A stretch of DNA of 64,000 nucleotides, taken from NCBI GenBank assembly GCA_019218415.1, contig JAHUUL010000001.1, forward strand, positions 496,001-560,000, written 5' to 3'. The translations under genes were made by a program, and so were the position numbers. Below the pieces are notes generated by a model, which was not told the origin of the DNA, did not search any database, and saw nothing but the letters and a program-made list of their open reading frames with translations. This document shows positions 42,391 to 50,733 of the stretch, one piece after another (positions within the stretch are counted from its first letter, which is position 1; each line of letters begins with the position of its first letter). Origin of the DNA: Dermabacteraceae bacterium TAE3-ERU27. GTDB lineage: Bacteria > Actinomycetota > Actinomycetes > Actinomycetales > Dermabacteraceae.

Positions 42391-43976
42391 GCCTGCCCCT
42401 GGATACTCGCCTAGAGGCGCTTTCCAGCGCCCACGCCCTCGCCCAGGGCCGCCTGGGGGCGCAGGACGTGCAGGCGGCGGCTGAGGTGCTGGAACGCAGC
42501 GCGGCCCGCCGCACGCTCTCCTCACAGCACACCGTGGTCGGCTTCTTCGGCGCCACCGGCTCCGGCAAGTCCACCCTGTTCAATGCGGTGGCGGGCGTTG
42601 AGGTTGCCACCGCGTCGGCCCGCCGCCCCACCACTAGCGAGCCGCTGGCGGCGATCTGGGGCGAGGACGGCAGCCAGGCGCTGCTGGACTGGCTGGAGGT
42701 GCGCGAACGTCACGTCGTCTCCCAGGACGGCCACCTGATCCTGCTGGATCTGCCCGACATCGACTCGGTTTCCTCCCAGCACCGCATCATCGCGGAACGC
42801 CTGGCGGGAATGGTGGACGTGCTTGTGTGGGTGATGGACCCGCAAAAATACGCGGACCAGATCATTCACGAACATTTCGTGCGGCCACTGGCGGGCCACG
42901 GCGCGGTCACCCTGGCGGTGCTGAACCAGGCCGACCGGCTGCGCGCGGAAGACCTGCCGCAGGTGCTTGCCGACCTGGAAAAGCAACTGCGCGCGGACGG
43001 ACTGGAGGGCGTCTCCCCGCTGGCGGTCTCCGCGCTGACGGGCGACGGCGTAGATGACCTGGTTGAGGCCATTGATGAGATCGTGCGCGGCCAGGAGGCG
43101 TCCGGGCAGCGCCTCGCGGCCGACGTGCGCCGCAGCGCCGAAGCGATGCGAGAGGCGCTGGGCGGCGACGAATCCACCCAGGTAACCGGCAAGCAGCTAG
43201 ACGAATTGGCGAGCGGCCTGGCCTCCGCCGCGCGCGCCGAACAGGTGGCCGACGCCGCTGCCGCCTCCTACCGCCGCCGCGCCCACCAGCGCACGGGCTG
43301 GCCCCTGGTGCGCTGGTTGAGCAAGCGCAGCATCGATCCGCTGGCGCGCCTCGGGCTGGTGGCCCGCGACGGCTCCAGCAATCCGGACCGCCGCACCTCG
43401 CTGCCCCCGGCAGACGCGGGCAGCGTGGCGCAGGCCGACGCCGCCGTGCGCCACTTTGCCGACTCGGTTTCCGAGGGCGGTTCGGAAAGCTGGCGGGGAG
43501 TCGTGCGCCGAGCCGCACGCAGCCGCCGCGAGGAACTGCCCGACGCGCTGGACCAGGCGGTGGCCCGCACCGACCTGCGCGCCGGAAAGACTTCCTGGTG
43601 GTGGCAGATCGCCAACGTCATGCAGTGGCTGGCGCTGTTGCTCCTGGTGGTCGGCCTCGGCTGGCTGACCCTAGCGGCGCTCGCCGTCTACTTCCAGATC
43701 CCGCTGCCGCCCGCCCCGAGCGTGGTCGGGCTGGGAATCCCCATCCCGCTACCGACCATGCTGGTCGTGCTCGGTATCGCGTTGGGGCTGCTGGTGGCAC
43801 TCACCACGGGGGCTATCGCGGCGCTGGCCGCGCGGCGGGAGAGGGCCAGGGTGTTGCGGCTGTTGCGCGCCGCCGTCAGGGACGTCGGGGAACGCTATGT
43901 GGCCGACCCGGTGCGCTCCGAACTACAGCGTGCGGACGATCTGCGCGAGGTGCTGGAACTGGCCGCCGCCCCGTGA
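42387..43976 (+). CDS. Membrane-anchored GTPase, dynamin-like (second of pair)
   Basis: A 529-residue partner. P-loop GATGSGKSTLFNAVAG lies at residues about 55-70, G3-like LLDLPDIDS, and a near-standard G4 LNQADRL. Two membrane helices occur at about 410-475 with a Pro-rich loop between them (QIPLPPAPS). The membrane hairpin and coupled partner suggest a heteromeric complex, as for the paired dynamin-like proteins of Streptomyces that stabilise division septa. The role here is inferred from family only. Confidence 0.78.
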   Translation: MSLPLDTRLEALSSAHALAQGRLGAQDVQAAAEVLERSAARRTLSSQHTVVGFFGATGSGKSTLFNAVAGVEVATASARRPTTSEPLAAIWGEDGSQALLDWLEVRERHVVSQDGHLILLDLPDIDSVSSQHRIIAERLAGMVDVLVWVMDPQKYADQIIHEHFVRPLAGHGAVTLAVLNQADRLRAEDLPQVLADLEKQLRADGLEGVSPLAVSALTGDGVDDLVEAIDEIVRGQEASGQRLAADVRRSAEAMREALGGDESTQVTGKQLDELASGLASAARAEQVADAAAASYRRRAHQRTGWPLVRWLSKRSIDPLARLGLVARDGSSNPDRRTSLPPADAGSVAQADAAVRHFADSVSEGGSESWRGVVRRAARSRREELPDALDQAVARTDLRAGKTSWWWQIANVMQWLALLLLVVGLGWLTLAALAVYFQIPLPPAPSVVGLGIPIPLPTMLVVLGIALGLLVALTTGAIAALAARRERARVLRLLRAAVRDVGERYVADPVRSELQRADDLREVLELAAAP

Positions 43977-44086
43977 CCTTAACCACCCGTCTAGGTCACG
44001 TTGTGAGAGTAGGGTAAAGTTTTTCTTTGTCTGTGTAACACGGCCCGTCCGTGCGCAGCCCGACCACGTCATGAAAGAGGTGCCCC

Positions 44087-44185
44087 ATGGGATCCGTTAT
44101 CAAGAAGCGCCGCAAGCGTATGGCGAAGAAGAAGCACCGTAAGCTGCTTCGTAAGACCCGCCACCAGCGTCGCAACAAGAAGTGA
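44087..44185 (+). CDS. Small ribosomal protein bS22 (AURKAIP1/COX24-type)
   Basis: A 32-residue protein, [19 protein letters not shown] followed by a Lys/Arg-rich tail ending RRNKK, too short for usual gene finders. AAAGAGG precedes the ATG by seven bases. This sequence is the conserved actinobacterial subunit of the small ribosome called bS22, also known as the mitochondrial COX24/AURKAIP1 C-terminal domain. It stands alone, followed by a good terminator. Confidence 0.92.
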   Translation: MGSVIKKRRKRMAKKKHRKLLRKTRHQRRNKK

Positions 44186-44206
44186 CGCATCGTTAGGCAG
44201 GAACAA

Positions 44207-44228
44207 GGCCGCCCTCGGGCGGCTTTTT
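44207..44228 (+). terminator. Intrinsic terminator after bS22
   Basis: GCCGCC and GGCGGC around a CTCG tetraloop, followed by TTTTT. Confidence 0.85.
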
Positions 44229-44260
44229 CCTTACCCGGCCATAGTTTTCGGAAGGTTTCA

Positions 44261-44539
44261 ATGTCGCAACCGCAGCGAGTTACCGTCATGATCAGGCAGG
44301 GCTGCCACCTGTGCGATGAAGCGCTGGCAACCGTGCGCGCGGTTACGTGCGAGGTCGGCGCGGCAGTGACGGTTAGTGACGTAGACACCGATGAACAGCT
44401 AAAAAGCCGTTACGGGCAGCGGGTTCCGGTTATTTTGGTGGGAGAGACAGAGATAGCCGAATATCGGGTGTCGGCCGACGCCCTGCGTGCGGCGCTCAAC
44501 CCCCGTCTGCCCCTGTGGCGCAGGCTATTTACCCGTTAG
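44261..44539 (+). CDS. Glutaredoxin-like protein (DUF836)
   Basis: A 92-residue thioredoxin-fold protein with the redox pair in QGCHLCDEA and the cis-Pro loop GQRVPVILVGE. It probably handles disulfides or glutathione/mycothiol-like thiols in the cytoplasm. It lies 10 bases upstream of the histidine phosphatase start and heads the cytochrome c maturation cluster, so a role in thiol supply to cytochrome assembly is possible but not shown. Confidence 0.82.
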   Translation: MSQPQRVTVMIRQGCHLCDEALATVRAVTCEVGAAVTVSDVDTDEQLKSRYGQRVPVILVGETEIAEYRVSADALRAALNPRLPLWRRLFTR

Positions 44540-44549
44540 GAGGCGCGGC

Positions 44550-45197
44550 ATGGCAAAAACTATCGTGCACCTGGTGCGTCACGGCGAGGTGCACAACCCG
44601 GAAAAGATTCTTTACGGGCGCGCCCCCGGCTTCAGGCTGTCCGAACGCGGGCAGGAGATGGCCCGGTTAACCGCCGCTTACCTGGCGCAGCGGAGCGTCA
44701 CCGAGGTAACTTCCTCGCCTCTGCTGCGGGCGCAGCAAACTGCCGCGCCCATCGCCGCCGCCCACGGGCTAGACGTTTTGCAGGACGCGCGCCTGCTCGA
44801 ATCCGCCAATCACTTCGAGGGGCTGCGTGTCGGCTACGGCGACGGCGCGCTGTGGCGGCTGCGGCACTGGCCTGCCTACATCAACCCCTTCCGCCCCTCC
44901 TGGGGCGAGCCGTACCGCAGCCAGGCCGAACGCGTGCTCGCCGCCGTGCGCGACGCGCGCCACAGGAACGAAGGCAGCGAGGCGGTGCTGGTGCTGCACC
45001 AGCTCCCGATCTGGGTTACCCGCCGCAAACTCGAGGGCAAACCCCTCTGGCACGATCCGCGCCGTCGGCAGTGCGGCCTGGCCTCGGTGACCTCCCTGCA
45101 CTTCAACGGCGAACACTTCAGCCACATCGAATATGCAGAACCCGCCGCCGCGCTTTACGCGGGCGCGGTAGATGCCACCGGAGGAAAGCTAACGTGA
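44550..45197 (+). CDS. Histidine phosphatase family protein
   Basis: A 215-residue phosphoglycerate-mutase-like enzyme. The catalytic LVRHGEV motif is near residue 9, an Arg/Glu pair lies in ESANHFEGLR, and the second His is in VLHQLPIW. ATG 44550 follows GGAGG at six bases; an upstream frame to 44487 overlaps the glutaredoxin gene and is rejected. It overlaps the ResA-like gene by four bases (GTGA). The substrate is unknown, although this position beside cytochrome c genes is common in actinobacteria. Confidence 0.82.
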   Translation: MAKTIVHLVRHGEVHNPEKILYGRAPGFRLSERGQEMARLTAAYLAQRSVTEVTSSPLLRAQQTAAPIAAAHGLDVLQDARLLESANHFEGLRVGYGDGALWRLRHWPAYINPFRPSWGEPYRSQAERVLAAVRDARHRNEGSEAVLVLHQLPIWVTRRKLEGKPLWHDPRRRQCGLASVTSLHFNGEHFSHIEYAEPAAALYAGAVDATGGKLT

Positions 45198-45772
45198 CCC
45201 GTAAGCTAAACCGCCGTCACCTGCTCTCCCTAACCGCGCTGCTGGCACTCACCGGCTGCAGGGAGGACGCCTCGAACCGTTACGGAAGTGCGGGTAAGGG
45301 ATACGTTGCGGGAGAGGGAATCGCCCAGGAAATCGCGCCCGCCGAGCGGGGGGAGCCGATCTCCTTCAGCGGCACCACCGTATCGGGGGAAAAGTTCAGC
45401 AGTTCTTCGCTGGCTGGCAAAATCATGGTCGTAAACGTCTGGTACGCGGCCTGTGCGCCCTGCCGCAGCGAGGCCCCGCTGTTGCAGGAAACCTCCGTCA
45501 CCTACGCCCCCAAGGGCGTCTCTTTCGTCGGCGTTAACGTGCGCGATGCGGCGGGACCGGCGCGGGCGTTCGAGGAACGCTTCGGCATCACCTACCCGTC
45601 GCTACTAGACGAGGCCGGCAGTATCACCCACAGCCTGCGCGGTGCCATCCCGCCGAACGCCGTGCCCACCACGATCATCACCGACCGCCAGCACCGGCCC
45701 GCCGCCCGCATCTCGGGCGCGGCCGATCCGTCCATCCTGCGCGCCATGATCGACCGGGTGGTTTCCGAGTGA
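45194..45772 (+). CDS. ResA/CcsX-like thiol-disulfide oxidoreductase lipoprotein
   Basis: A 192-residue TlpA/ResA-family lipoprotein. The signal peptide ends with lipobox ALTGC near residue 22; the active site is CAPC in WYAACAPCRSE, and the cis-Pro follows NAVPTT. It should reduce apocytochrome CxxCH on the outer face, receiving electrons from CcdA, whose gene overlaps it by four bases (GTGA at 45769). I chose GTG 45194, which overlaps the preceding gene by four bases; the far upstream frame is spurious. Confidence 0.9.
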   Translation: MTRKLNRRHLLSLTALLALTGCREDASNRYGSAGKGYVAGEGIAQEIAPAERGEPISFSGTTVSGEKFSSSSLAGKIMVVNVWYAACAPCRSEAPLLQETSVTYAPKGVSFVGVNVRDAAGPARAFEERFGITYPSLLDEAGSITHSLRGAIPPNAVPTTIITDRQHRPAARISGAADPSILRAMIDRVVSE

Positions 45773-46527
45773 ACTCGCTCGCGGAAATTTTCGCGGGAGC
45801 CGTGCTTACCGGCTCCCTGCCGTTTGCCCTGCTCGCGTCGCTGGTAGCGGGCGTGGTGGCTTTCCTGTCTCCCTGCGTGCTGCCGGTGGTCCCCGGCTAC
45901 CTGGCCTATGTCTCCGGCACGGCGGAAGATTCCTCGCGCCGGGGCAGGCACACCATGGTTGCGGGGGCGCTGCTGTTCGTGCTCGGTTTCTCTCTGCTGT
46001 TCGTGCTCGCGGGAGGCGCTTTCGGCTCTATTGCGGCGCAGCTCAACGGCCAGTGGCGCGGAGCGCTAAACCTCGTCAGCGGCGTCATAGTGATCCTGCT
46101 GGGGCTGGTTTTCCTGGGCTTCTTCCCCTCGCTTTCCGGGGAAGCCCGCGTCAGCAACCGTCCCCGCCCCGGTCTCTGGGGCGCGCCGCTGCTCGGAATG
46201 GTGTTCGGCCTGGCCTGGACGCCCTGCCTCGGGCCGACGTACGCCGCCGTGCTCTCCCTGACCCTGGGAGACGACGCGAGCGCGGTGCGCGGCGCGCTGC
46301 TCGCGTTCGCCTACGCTATCGGCCTGGGCCTACCTTTCGTGCTGTTTGCGGCCCTGTTTGAAAAAGCGCTTGCCGCCAGCCGGGCGCTGAGCCGTTACCG
46401 GCGCTCCCTCACCGTGCTGGGCGGGGTTTCCCTCGTGCTGATCGGTGTGTTCATCCTGCTGGGGCAGTGGCAGCAGATCACCGGCGCCTGGCAGGCCGCC
46501 CTCGACTGGCTGCGGCCGCTGGTTTAG
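45769..46527 (+). CDS. ccdA: Cytochrome c biogenesis protein CcdA (electron carrier)
   Basis: A 252-residue membrane protein with six helices. The two redox cysteines lie in FLSPCVLPVVPGYLAY and WTPCLGPTYA, the CcdA signature. It passes electrons from cytoplasmic thioredoxin to extracytoplasmic ResA. It is directly downstream of the resA-like gene and 12 bases before resB. Confidence 0.92.
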   Translation: MNSLAEIFAGAVLTGSLPFALLASLVAGVVAFLSPCVLPVVPGYLAYVSGTAEDSSRRGRHTMVAGALLFVLGFSLLFVLAGGAFGSIAAQLNGQWRGALNLVSGVIVILLGLVFLGFFPSLSGEARVSNRPRPGLWGAPLLGMVFGLAWTPCLGPTYAAVLSLTLGDDASAVRGALLAFAYAIGLGLPFVLFAALFEKALAASRALSRYRRSLTVLGGVSLVLIGVFILLGQWQQITGAWQAALDWLRPLV

Positions 46528-46539
46528 GGGAAGCGTTAT

Positions 46540-48090
46540 ATGGCGAAGAAAAACAACGTTTCCCTGCCGCCGCTTTCTCCGCGCGGGGCGGTGGTCTTCA
46601 TCTGGCGGCAGCTGACCAGCATGGAGACGGCACTGGCGCTGCTGGTGTTGCTCGCGATCGCAGCGATCCCCGGTTCGCTCGTGCCGCAGCGGCGGGTGGA
46701 CCCCACGAAGGTGGAGGCGTTCCTGGCGGAAAACGGCAAATGGGGCGAGTTCCTGGACCGGATAGGCATGCTGGACGTCTATTCCTCGGTCTGGTTCTCC
46801 GCCATTTACCTGCTGCTTTTCACATCCCTGATCGGCTGCGTGATACCGCGCCTGCGCGTGCACTACCGTCAGCTGCGCAGCGCGCCGCCGCTGACCCCGA
46901 AATACCTCACCCGCTTCACCGGCTACGGCACCGGGGAAAGCGAACGCGAGGCAGAGGATTTGTTGTCCGATGCCTATGCCTACCTGCGTAAGCGCCACTA
47001 CCGGGTGCGCCGGGTAGAAGATAGCGAGGGGCGGCTCTCGCTGAGCGCGGAACGCGGCTACCTGCGCGAGACCGGCAACCTGTTGTTCCACCTGGCACTC
47101 GTGGGCGTGCTCGTGGGTGTTGCCGCGAGCGGCGTGAGCGAATATCGGGGGCAGATCACCCTGGTGGAGGGGCAGGGCTTTGCCAACTCCCTTTCCCGCT
47201 ACGATTCGTTTAAGGCCGGCGCCTGGGCGGATACCAGCGAACTGCCACCGCTTCGCTTCACGCTGGATAAGTTCAGCGCCCGCTACAACAGCCGCCCCGG
47301 ACCGACTTTCGGGCAGGCCGACGATTACGCCGCGCACGTCACGGTGGACGGGCCGGACGGCAGCAAAACCAAGCACGAAATCAGGGTGAACGAACCGCTA
47401 GAACATCCCGGCGCGGCGGTATTCCTGCTCGGCAACGGCTACGCCCCGGTGCTGAAGGTGCGGGACGCCGAAGGAAAGATCGTGGCCGACGGCCCGGTTA
47501 TCGCCCCGCCGATCGATCAGAACATGACCTCCACCGTGGTGGTGAAGGCCCCGGACGCGAAACCGCAGCAGCTCGCGCTGCTCGGTATCTTCATGCCGAC
47601 CGGCAAGATCGATCAGCGCGGTCCCCATTCCCTGTTCCCCGATCTGCTCGATCCGCAGATAGCGCTCACCGTCTATCAGGGCGATCTCGGGTTAGACGAC
47701 GGCGTTCCCCGCAACGTTTATCAGGTGGACACCGAGAAGATGACTCCACTCAAGGGGGCGGACGGTGCCCCGCTGCTGATTCGCCTCAGCCCCGGCCAGT
47801 CGGCAGCGCTGCCGGGCGGCGGCAGCGTAGAGTTCGTGGGGGTAAAGCGGTTCGCGGCGTTCGATGTGGCACACGATTCGTTCCTGCTCTTTACCCTGAG
47901 CATGGCGATACTTTCCCTGGTTGGCCTAGCTCTTAGCCTGTTTATTCCCCGTCGTCGCATCTGGGTGCGTATCACGGAGGGGACTCGCCGTAGCGTCGAG
48001 GTTGCCGGTCTGGCACGCAGCGACGACTATTCTCTTGAAACGGACGTGCAAGCGTTCCGCGAAAGCCTGTTAAAGAAAGATTTTCGTTAA
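46540..48090 (+). CDS. resB: Cytochrome c biogenesis protein ResB
   Basis: A 516-residue System II haem-ligation subunit. Three N-terminal transmembrane helices (about residues 25-45, 80-100 and 170-195), a large extracytoplasmic domain and a C-terminal helix (FTLSMAILSLVGLALSLF) match ResB/Ccs1. It works with CcsB to carry haem across the membrane and attach it to CxxCH. Its stop shares one base with the ccsB start, ATAATG style, so the genes are coupled. Confidence 0.9.
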   Translation: MAKKNNVSLPPLSPRGAVVFIWRQLTSMETALALLVLLAIAAIPGSLVPQRRVDPTKVEAFLAENGKWGEFLDRIGMLDVYSSVWFSAIYLLLFTSLIGCVIPRLRVHYRQLRSAPPLTPKYLTRFTGYGTGESEREAEDLLSDAYAYLRKRHYRVRRVEDSEGRLSLSAERGYLRETGNLLFHLALVGVLVGVAASGVSEYRGQITLVEGQGFANSLSRYDSFKAGAWADTSELPPLRFTLDKFSARYNSRPGPTFGQADDYAAHVTVDGPDGSKTKHEIRVNEPLEHPGAAVFLLGNGYAPVLKVRDAEGKIVADGPVIAPPIDQNMTSTVVVKAPDAKPQQLALLGIFMPTGKIDQRGPHSLFPDLLDPQIALTVYQGDLGLDDGVPRNVYQVDTEKMTPLKGADGAPLLIRLSPGQSAALPGGGSVEFVGVKRFAAFDVAHDSFLLFTLSMAILSLVGLALSLFIPRRRIWVRITEGTRRSVEVAGLARSDDYSLETDVQAFRESLLKKDFR

Positions 48091-48980
48091 TGGTTAATCA
48101 GACCCTGGCCGACTTCTCACAGTTCACGCTCGCCGCGGCCATCGCCGCCTACGCGGTCAGCTTTGTTCTGCTTGTGGCCGACCTGGTGTTCTCTTCCGCT
48201 TCGCGCGAGGAACACGCTGGCGATCCCGGCCCGCGCAGGGCGGGACGCGCAGGCATGGCCGTGCTCGTGTCGGCATTCGCGCTGCACCTGGCCGGCGTGG
48301 TTAGCCGTGGCGCGGCCACCTACCGGGTGCCGTGGGGCAACATGTACGAGTTCACGATGTCGGGTAGCTGCGTGGTTATCGCCATCTTCCTGGCTTTCGC
48401 GCTTCGTCGCTCCGCCCTGCGGGAGATCACCGTTTACGTGGTGGGTGCGATGCTGCTGATGATGCTGTTCGCCCAGAACTTCTGGTTCGTGGCCCCCGGC
48501 AGCCTGATCCCGGCCCTCAAGAGCACCCTCTGGCTGGTTATACACGTGGCCGTGGCGGTGCTGGCAACCGCGCTGTTCACCCTCGGCGCGGTGGTTACCG
48601 TGCTGCAGCTGGTGCGCTCGCGCGGCGAGGAACGCGGCAGCAAGTCTCGTATCCTGGCGAAAATGCCCGATTCCAAGGAACTGGAAGGGATCGCCTTTAG
48701 GCTGAACGCTTTCGGCTTCGTGCTGTGGGGCTTCACCCTCATCGCGGGCGCGATCTGGGCCCGCTACGCCTGGGGGCGTTTCTGGAACTGGGACCCGAAG
48801 GAAGTGGGCACGTTCGTTACCTGGGTGGCTTACGCCGCCTACCTGCATGCGCGCGCTACACGCGGCTTTAGGGGCCGCAAGGCAGCCTATTTCGCGCTGG
48901 TCGGTTTCCTGTGCCTGATGGGTAACTACATCGTGGTGAATCTGTTCCTGCCCGGTCTGCACTCCTATTCGGGCGTCTAG
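48090..48980 (+). CDS. ccsB: Cytochrome c biogenesis protein CcsB/CcsA (haem handling)
   Basis: A 296-residue membrane protein with about eight helices. The tryptophan-rich WWD-like motif appears as WGRFWNWDPKEVGTFVTW and a conserved GNMYEFT loop is near residue 80; these bind haem for export. It is the last gene of the resA-ccdA-resB-ccsB set. The set is complete for System II cytochrome c assembly, implying c-type cytochromes in this organism. Confidence 0.92.
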   Translation: MVNQTLADFSQFTLAAAIAAYAVSFVLLVADLVFSSASREEHAGDPGPRRAGRAGMAVLVSAFALHLAGVVSRGAATYRVPWGNMYEFTMSGSCVVIAIFLAFALRRSALREITVYVVGAMLLMMLFAQNFWFVAPGSLIPALKSTLWLVIHVAVAVLATALFTLGAVVTVLQLVRSRGEERGSKSRILAKMPDSKELEGIAFRLNAFGFVLWGFTLIAGAIWARYAWGRFWNWDPKEVGTFVTWVAYAAYLHARATRGFRGRKAAYFALVGFLCLMGNYIVVNLFLPGLHSYSGV

Positions 48981-49376
48981 CTAGTCCCCGTCGGGATTAC
49001 CGGCGTCAGCCTCTCCGTCCTCGTCCCGGCGCCTCTCCTGGTCGCGCTCCCGCTCCCGCTTACGCTTGCGTGCCTGTTCGTCCAGGCGGCGCAGGAACTC
49101 CGGGTCTTCGTCGGGCGCGGTAGGGCGGGGCTTCTTAGCGCCGCGCTGTAGCACGTCCCCGAGCTTGTCGCTCACCTCTTTGTGCACGCGCTTGTTGCCG
49201 CGTTCGTGGCCGACGATCAGCCACACGAGCGGCCCGGCCCACGGCACGAGCACGATCAGCATGATCCATAGTGGCTTCGGTATGCCGCGCACCTCCTCCT
49301 GCGGGGTCAGAATGCAGTCCGCGACTGCGAACACGAGCAGGGCCACGTAGCTAACGGCAAGTAAGACTCTGGGCAT
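48981..49376 (-). CDS. Small membrane protein with PLDc_N-like domain
   Basis: A 131-residue protein. Two transmembrane helices flank LTPQEEVRGIPKPLWIMLIVL, the typical PLD N-terminal-like (PF13396) pattern, then a long hydrophilic tail full of Arg/Lys/Asp/Glu (RRLDEQARKRKRERE) that is probably coiled. Start ATG 49376 is used; GTG 49382 is two codons earlier. The gene converges on ccsB with adjacent stops. The function of this actinobacterial family is unknown. Confidence 0.7.
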   Translation of the reverse strand: MPRVLLAVSYVALLVFAVADCILTPQEEVRGIPKPLWIMLIVLVPWAGPLVWLIVGHERGNKRVHKEVSDKLGDVLQRGAKKPRPTAPDEDPEFLRRLDEQARKRKRERERDQERRRDEDGEADAGNPDGD

Positions 49377-49450
49377 GGACACAGTCTAGGTAATTTCTAT
49401 CTGTGCAGGGCAACAAGGATTATTCGGCCCTTGGATGCAACGGTAAGCGC

Positions 49451-49456
49451 TAGGCT
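49451..49456 (+). promoter_or_regulatory. Leaderless-type -10 element
   Basis: TAGGCT ends seven bases before ATG 49464; no ribosome-binding site. Confidence 0.5.
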
Positions 49457-49463
49457 TGTCCCC

Positions 49464-49805
49464 ATGCGTTACTTCGCCGCCTACACCCTGCCCCGGCTCG
49501 GCATCTTCCTCGCCCTCTGGTTCGGCCTCAGCTACCCGCTGGGCACCTACCTGGGCGGCATCACCGCAGCCGTGCTGTCGTTCTTCGTCTCAGTGTTCCT
49601 GCTGCGCGGTCAGCGCGATAAAGTGGTGGCTCGCTGGATGGCGGCCGACGAAAAGCGCCGTGCGAATCGGGTGGAGAAGCGTGACGAAGATGCGGACACC
49701 GAAGATATTCTGCTCTACGGCCTGGAGGAAAAAGGGCTGGCAGAGAAGCCGCTAGAGGGCGGCAGCGGTGCCGAGGGCGGCAAGCAGGGCCAGGGAGAAA
49801 AGTAG
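49464..49805 (+). CDS. DUF4229 membrane protein
   Basis: A 113-residue protein with two membrane helices (about residues 8-27 and 32-50) followed by RGQRDKVVARWM and a charged tail, matching DUF4229 (PF14012), a family that usually neighbours menaquinone genes in actinobacteria. Its end overlaps the converging menA by 54 bases. It starts at ATG 49464 on a probable leaderless mRNA; the longer frame to 49431 has no support. Confidence 0.78.
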   Translation: MRYFAAYTLPRLGIFLALWFGLSYPLGTYLGGITAAVLSFFVSVFLLRGQRDKVVARWMAADEKRRANRVEKRDEDADTEDILLYGLEEKGLAEKPLEGGSGAEGGKQGQGEK

Positions 49806-50654
49806 TTCCATCCGGCCCGTCGCGCCCAGCGCCGGAATCAGGTTGCGCCCCTCTGCTCGCGCAGAAACCACGATCCGCCACGGCGCGATAGCGCCTAACG
49901 CGGCGGCCGCCACTGCCAGCCAGGCTGCTGGGTAGCTGAGCGCCACGGGCATCAGCAGCGCCACCGCCAGCACCAGGAAAACCGCGAACAGGCGGCGCGT
50001 ACCCGCATCGCCCAGGCGCACCGCCAGCGTAATCTTCCCCGATTCTTTGTCGGTAGGAATATCGCGCAGGTTATTCGCCACCAGAATGTTGCTGGCCACC
50101 AGGCCCACCGAGCACGCCACCAAAACCACCTGCCAGGTCACCGTTAAGGTCACCAGGTAGAACGTGCCGATCACGGCCACCAGGCCGAAGAACACAAAGA
50201 CGAACACTTCGCCCAGCCCCAGGTAGCCGTAGGGCTTGCTGCCGCCCGTGTAGAACCAGCCCGCCAGGATGCTGGCCGCGCCGACGATTAGCAGCCACCA
50301 GGCCCCGGCGAGCGCCACCAGAACCAGGCCCGACACCGCGCCGACACCGAAGCTGAGGAAGGCGGCCCGCTTCACGGCGGCGGGAGAGGCCGCGCCGGAA
50401 CCGGTCAGCCGCAGGGGGCCCACCCGGTCGTCGTCGGTGCCGCGAATACCGTCCGAATAGTCGTTCGCGTAGTTCACGCCCACCTGTAGGGAAAGGGAAA
50501 GCAGCAGCGCCAGCAGGCCGTGCACCAGCAGCGTCGGCCAAACGCTCAGGCCGGTAACCGCGATCGCGCAGGCGATACCCGCCGCTACCGGCGCCACCGC
50601 CGCGGGCAGGGTGCGGGGCCGGGCCCCGGCGAGCCACTGAGATGCTGTAGCCAT
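49752..50654 (-). CDS. menA: 1,4-Dihydroxy-2-naphthoate polyprenyltransferase
   Basis: A 300-residue UbiA-family membrane enzyme that joins the naphthoate ring to the polyprenyl tail in menaquinone synthesis. It starts LAGARPRTLPAAVAPV, and has the first Asp-rich motif NYANDYSDGIRGTD and the second in NNLRDIPTDKESGK. About eight helices are predicted. ATG 50654 has AAAGGAA upstream. The 3' end overlaps the DUF4229 gene antisense. It lies downstream of menE and menB on the same strand. Confidence 0.92.
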   Translation of the reverse strand: MATASQWLAGARPRTLPAAVAPVAAGIACAIAVTGLSVWPTLLVHGLLALLLSLSLQVGVNYANDYSDGIRGTDDDRVGPLRLTGSGAASPAAVKRAAFLSFGVGAVSGLVLVALAGAWWLLIVGAASILAGWFYTGGSKPYGYLGLGEVFVFVFFGLVAVIGTFYLVTLTVTWQVVLVACSVGLVASNILVANNLRDIPTDKESGKITLAVRLGDAGTRRLFAVFLVLAVALLMPVALSYPAAWLAVAAAALGAIAPWRIVVSARAEGRNLIPALGATGRMELLFSLALLAALGTAAAL

Positions 50655-50733
50655 TGCTGTTGTTTCCTTTAGCTAACGGTTTTTAACGGTTCGACTGCCG
50701 CGTGTTTTACCCGGTGAGCGCCCGCCGGTTCGG

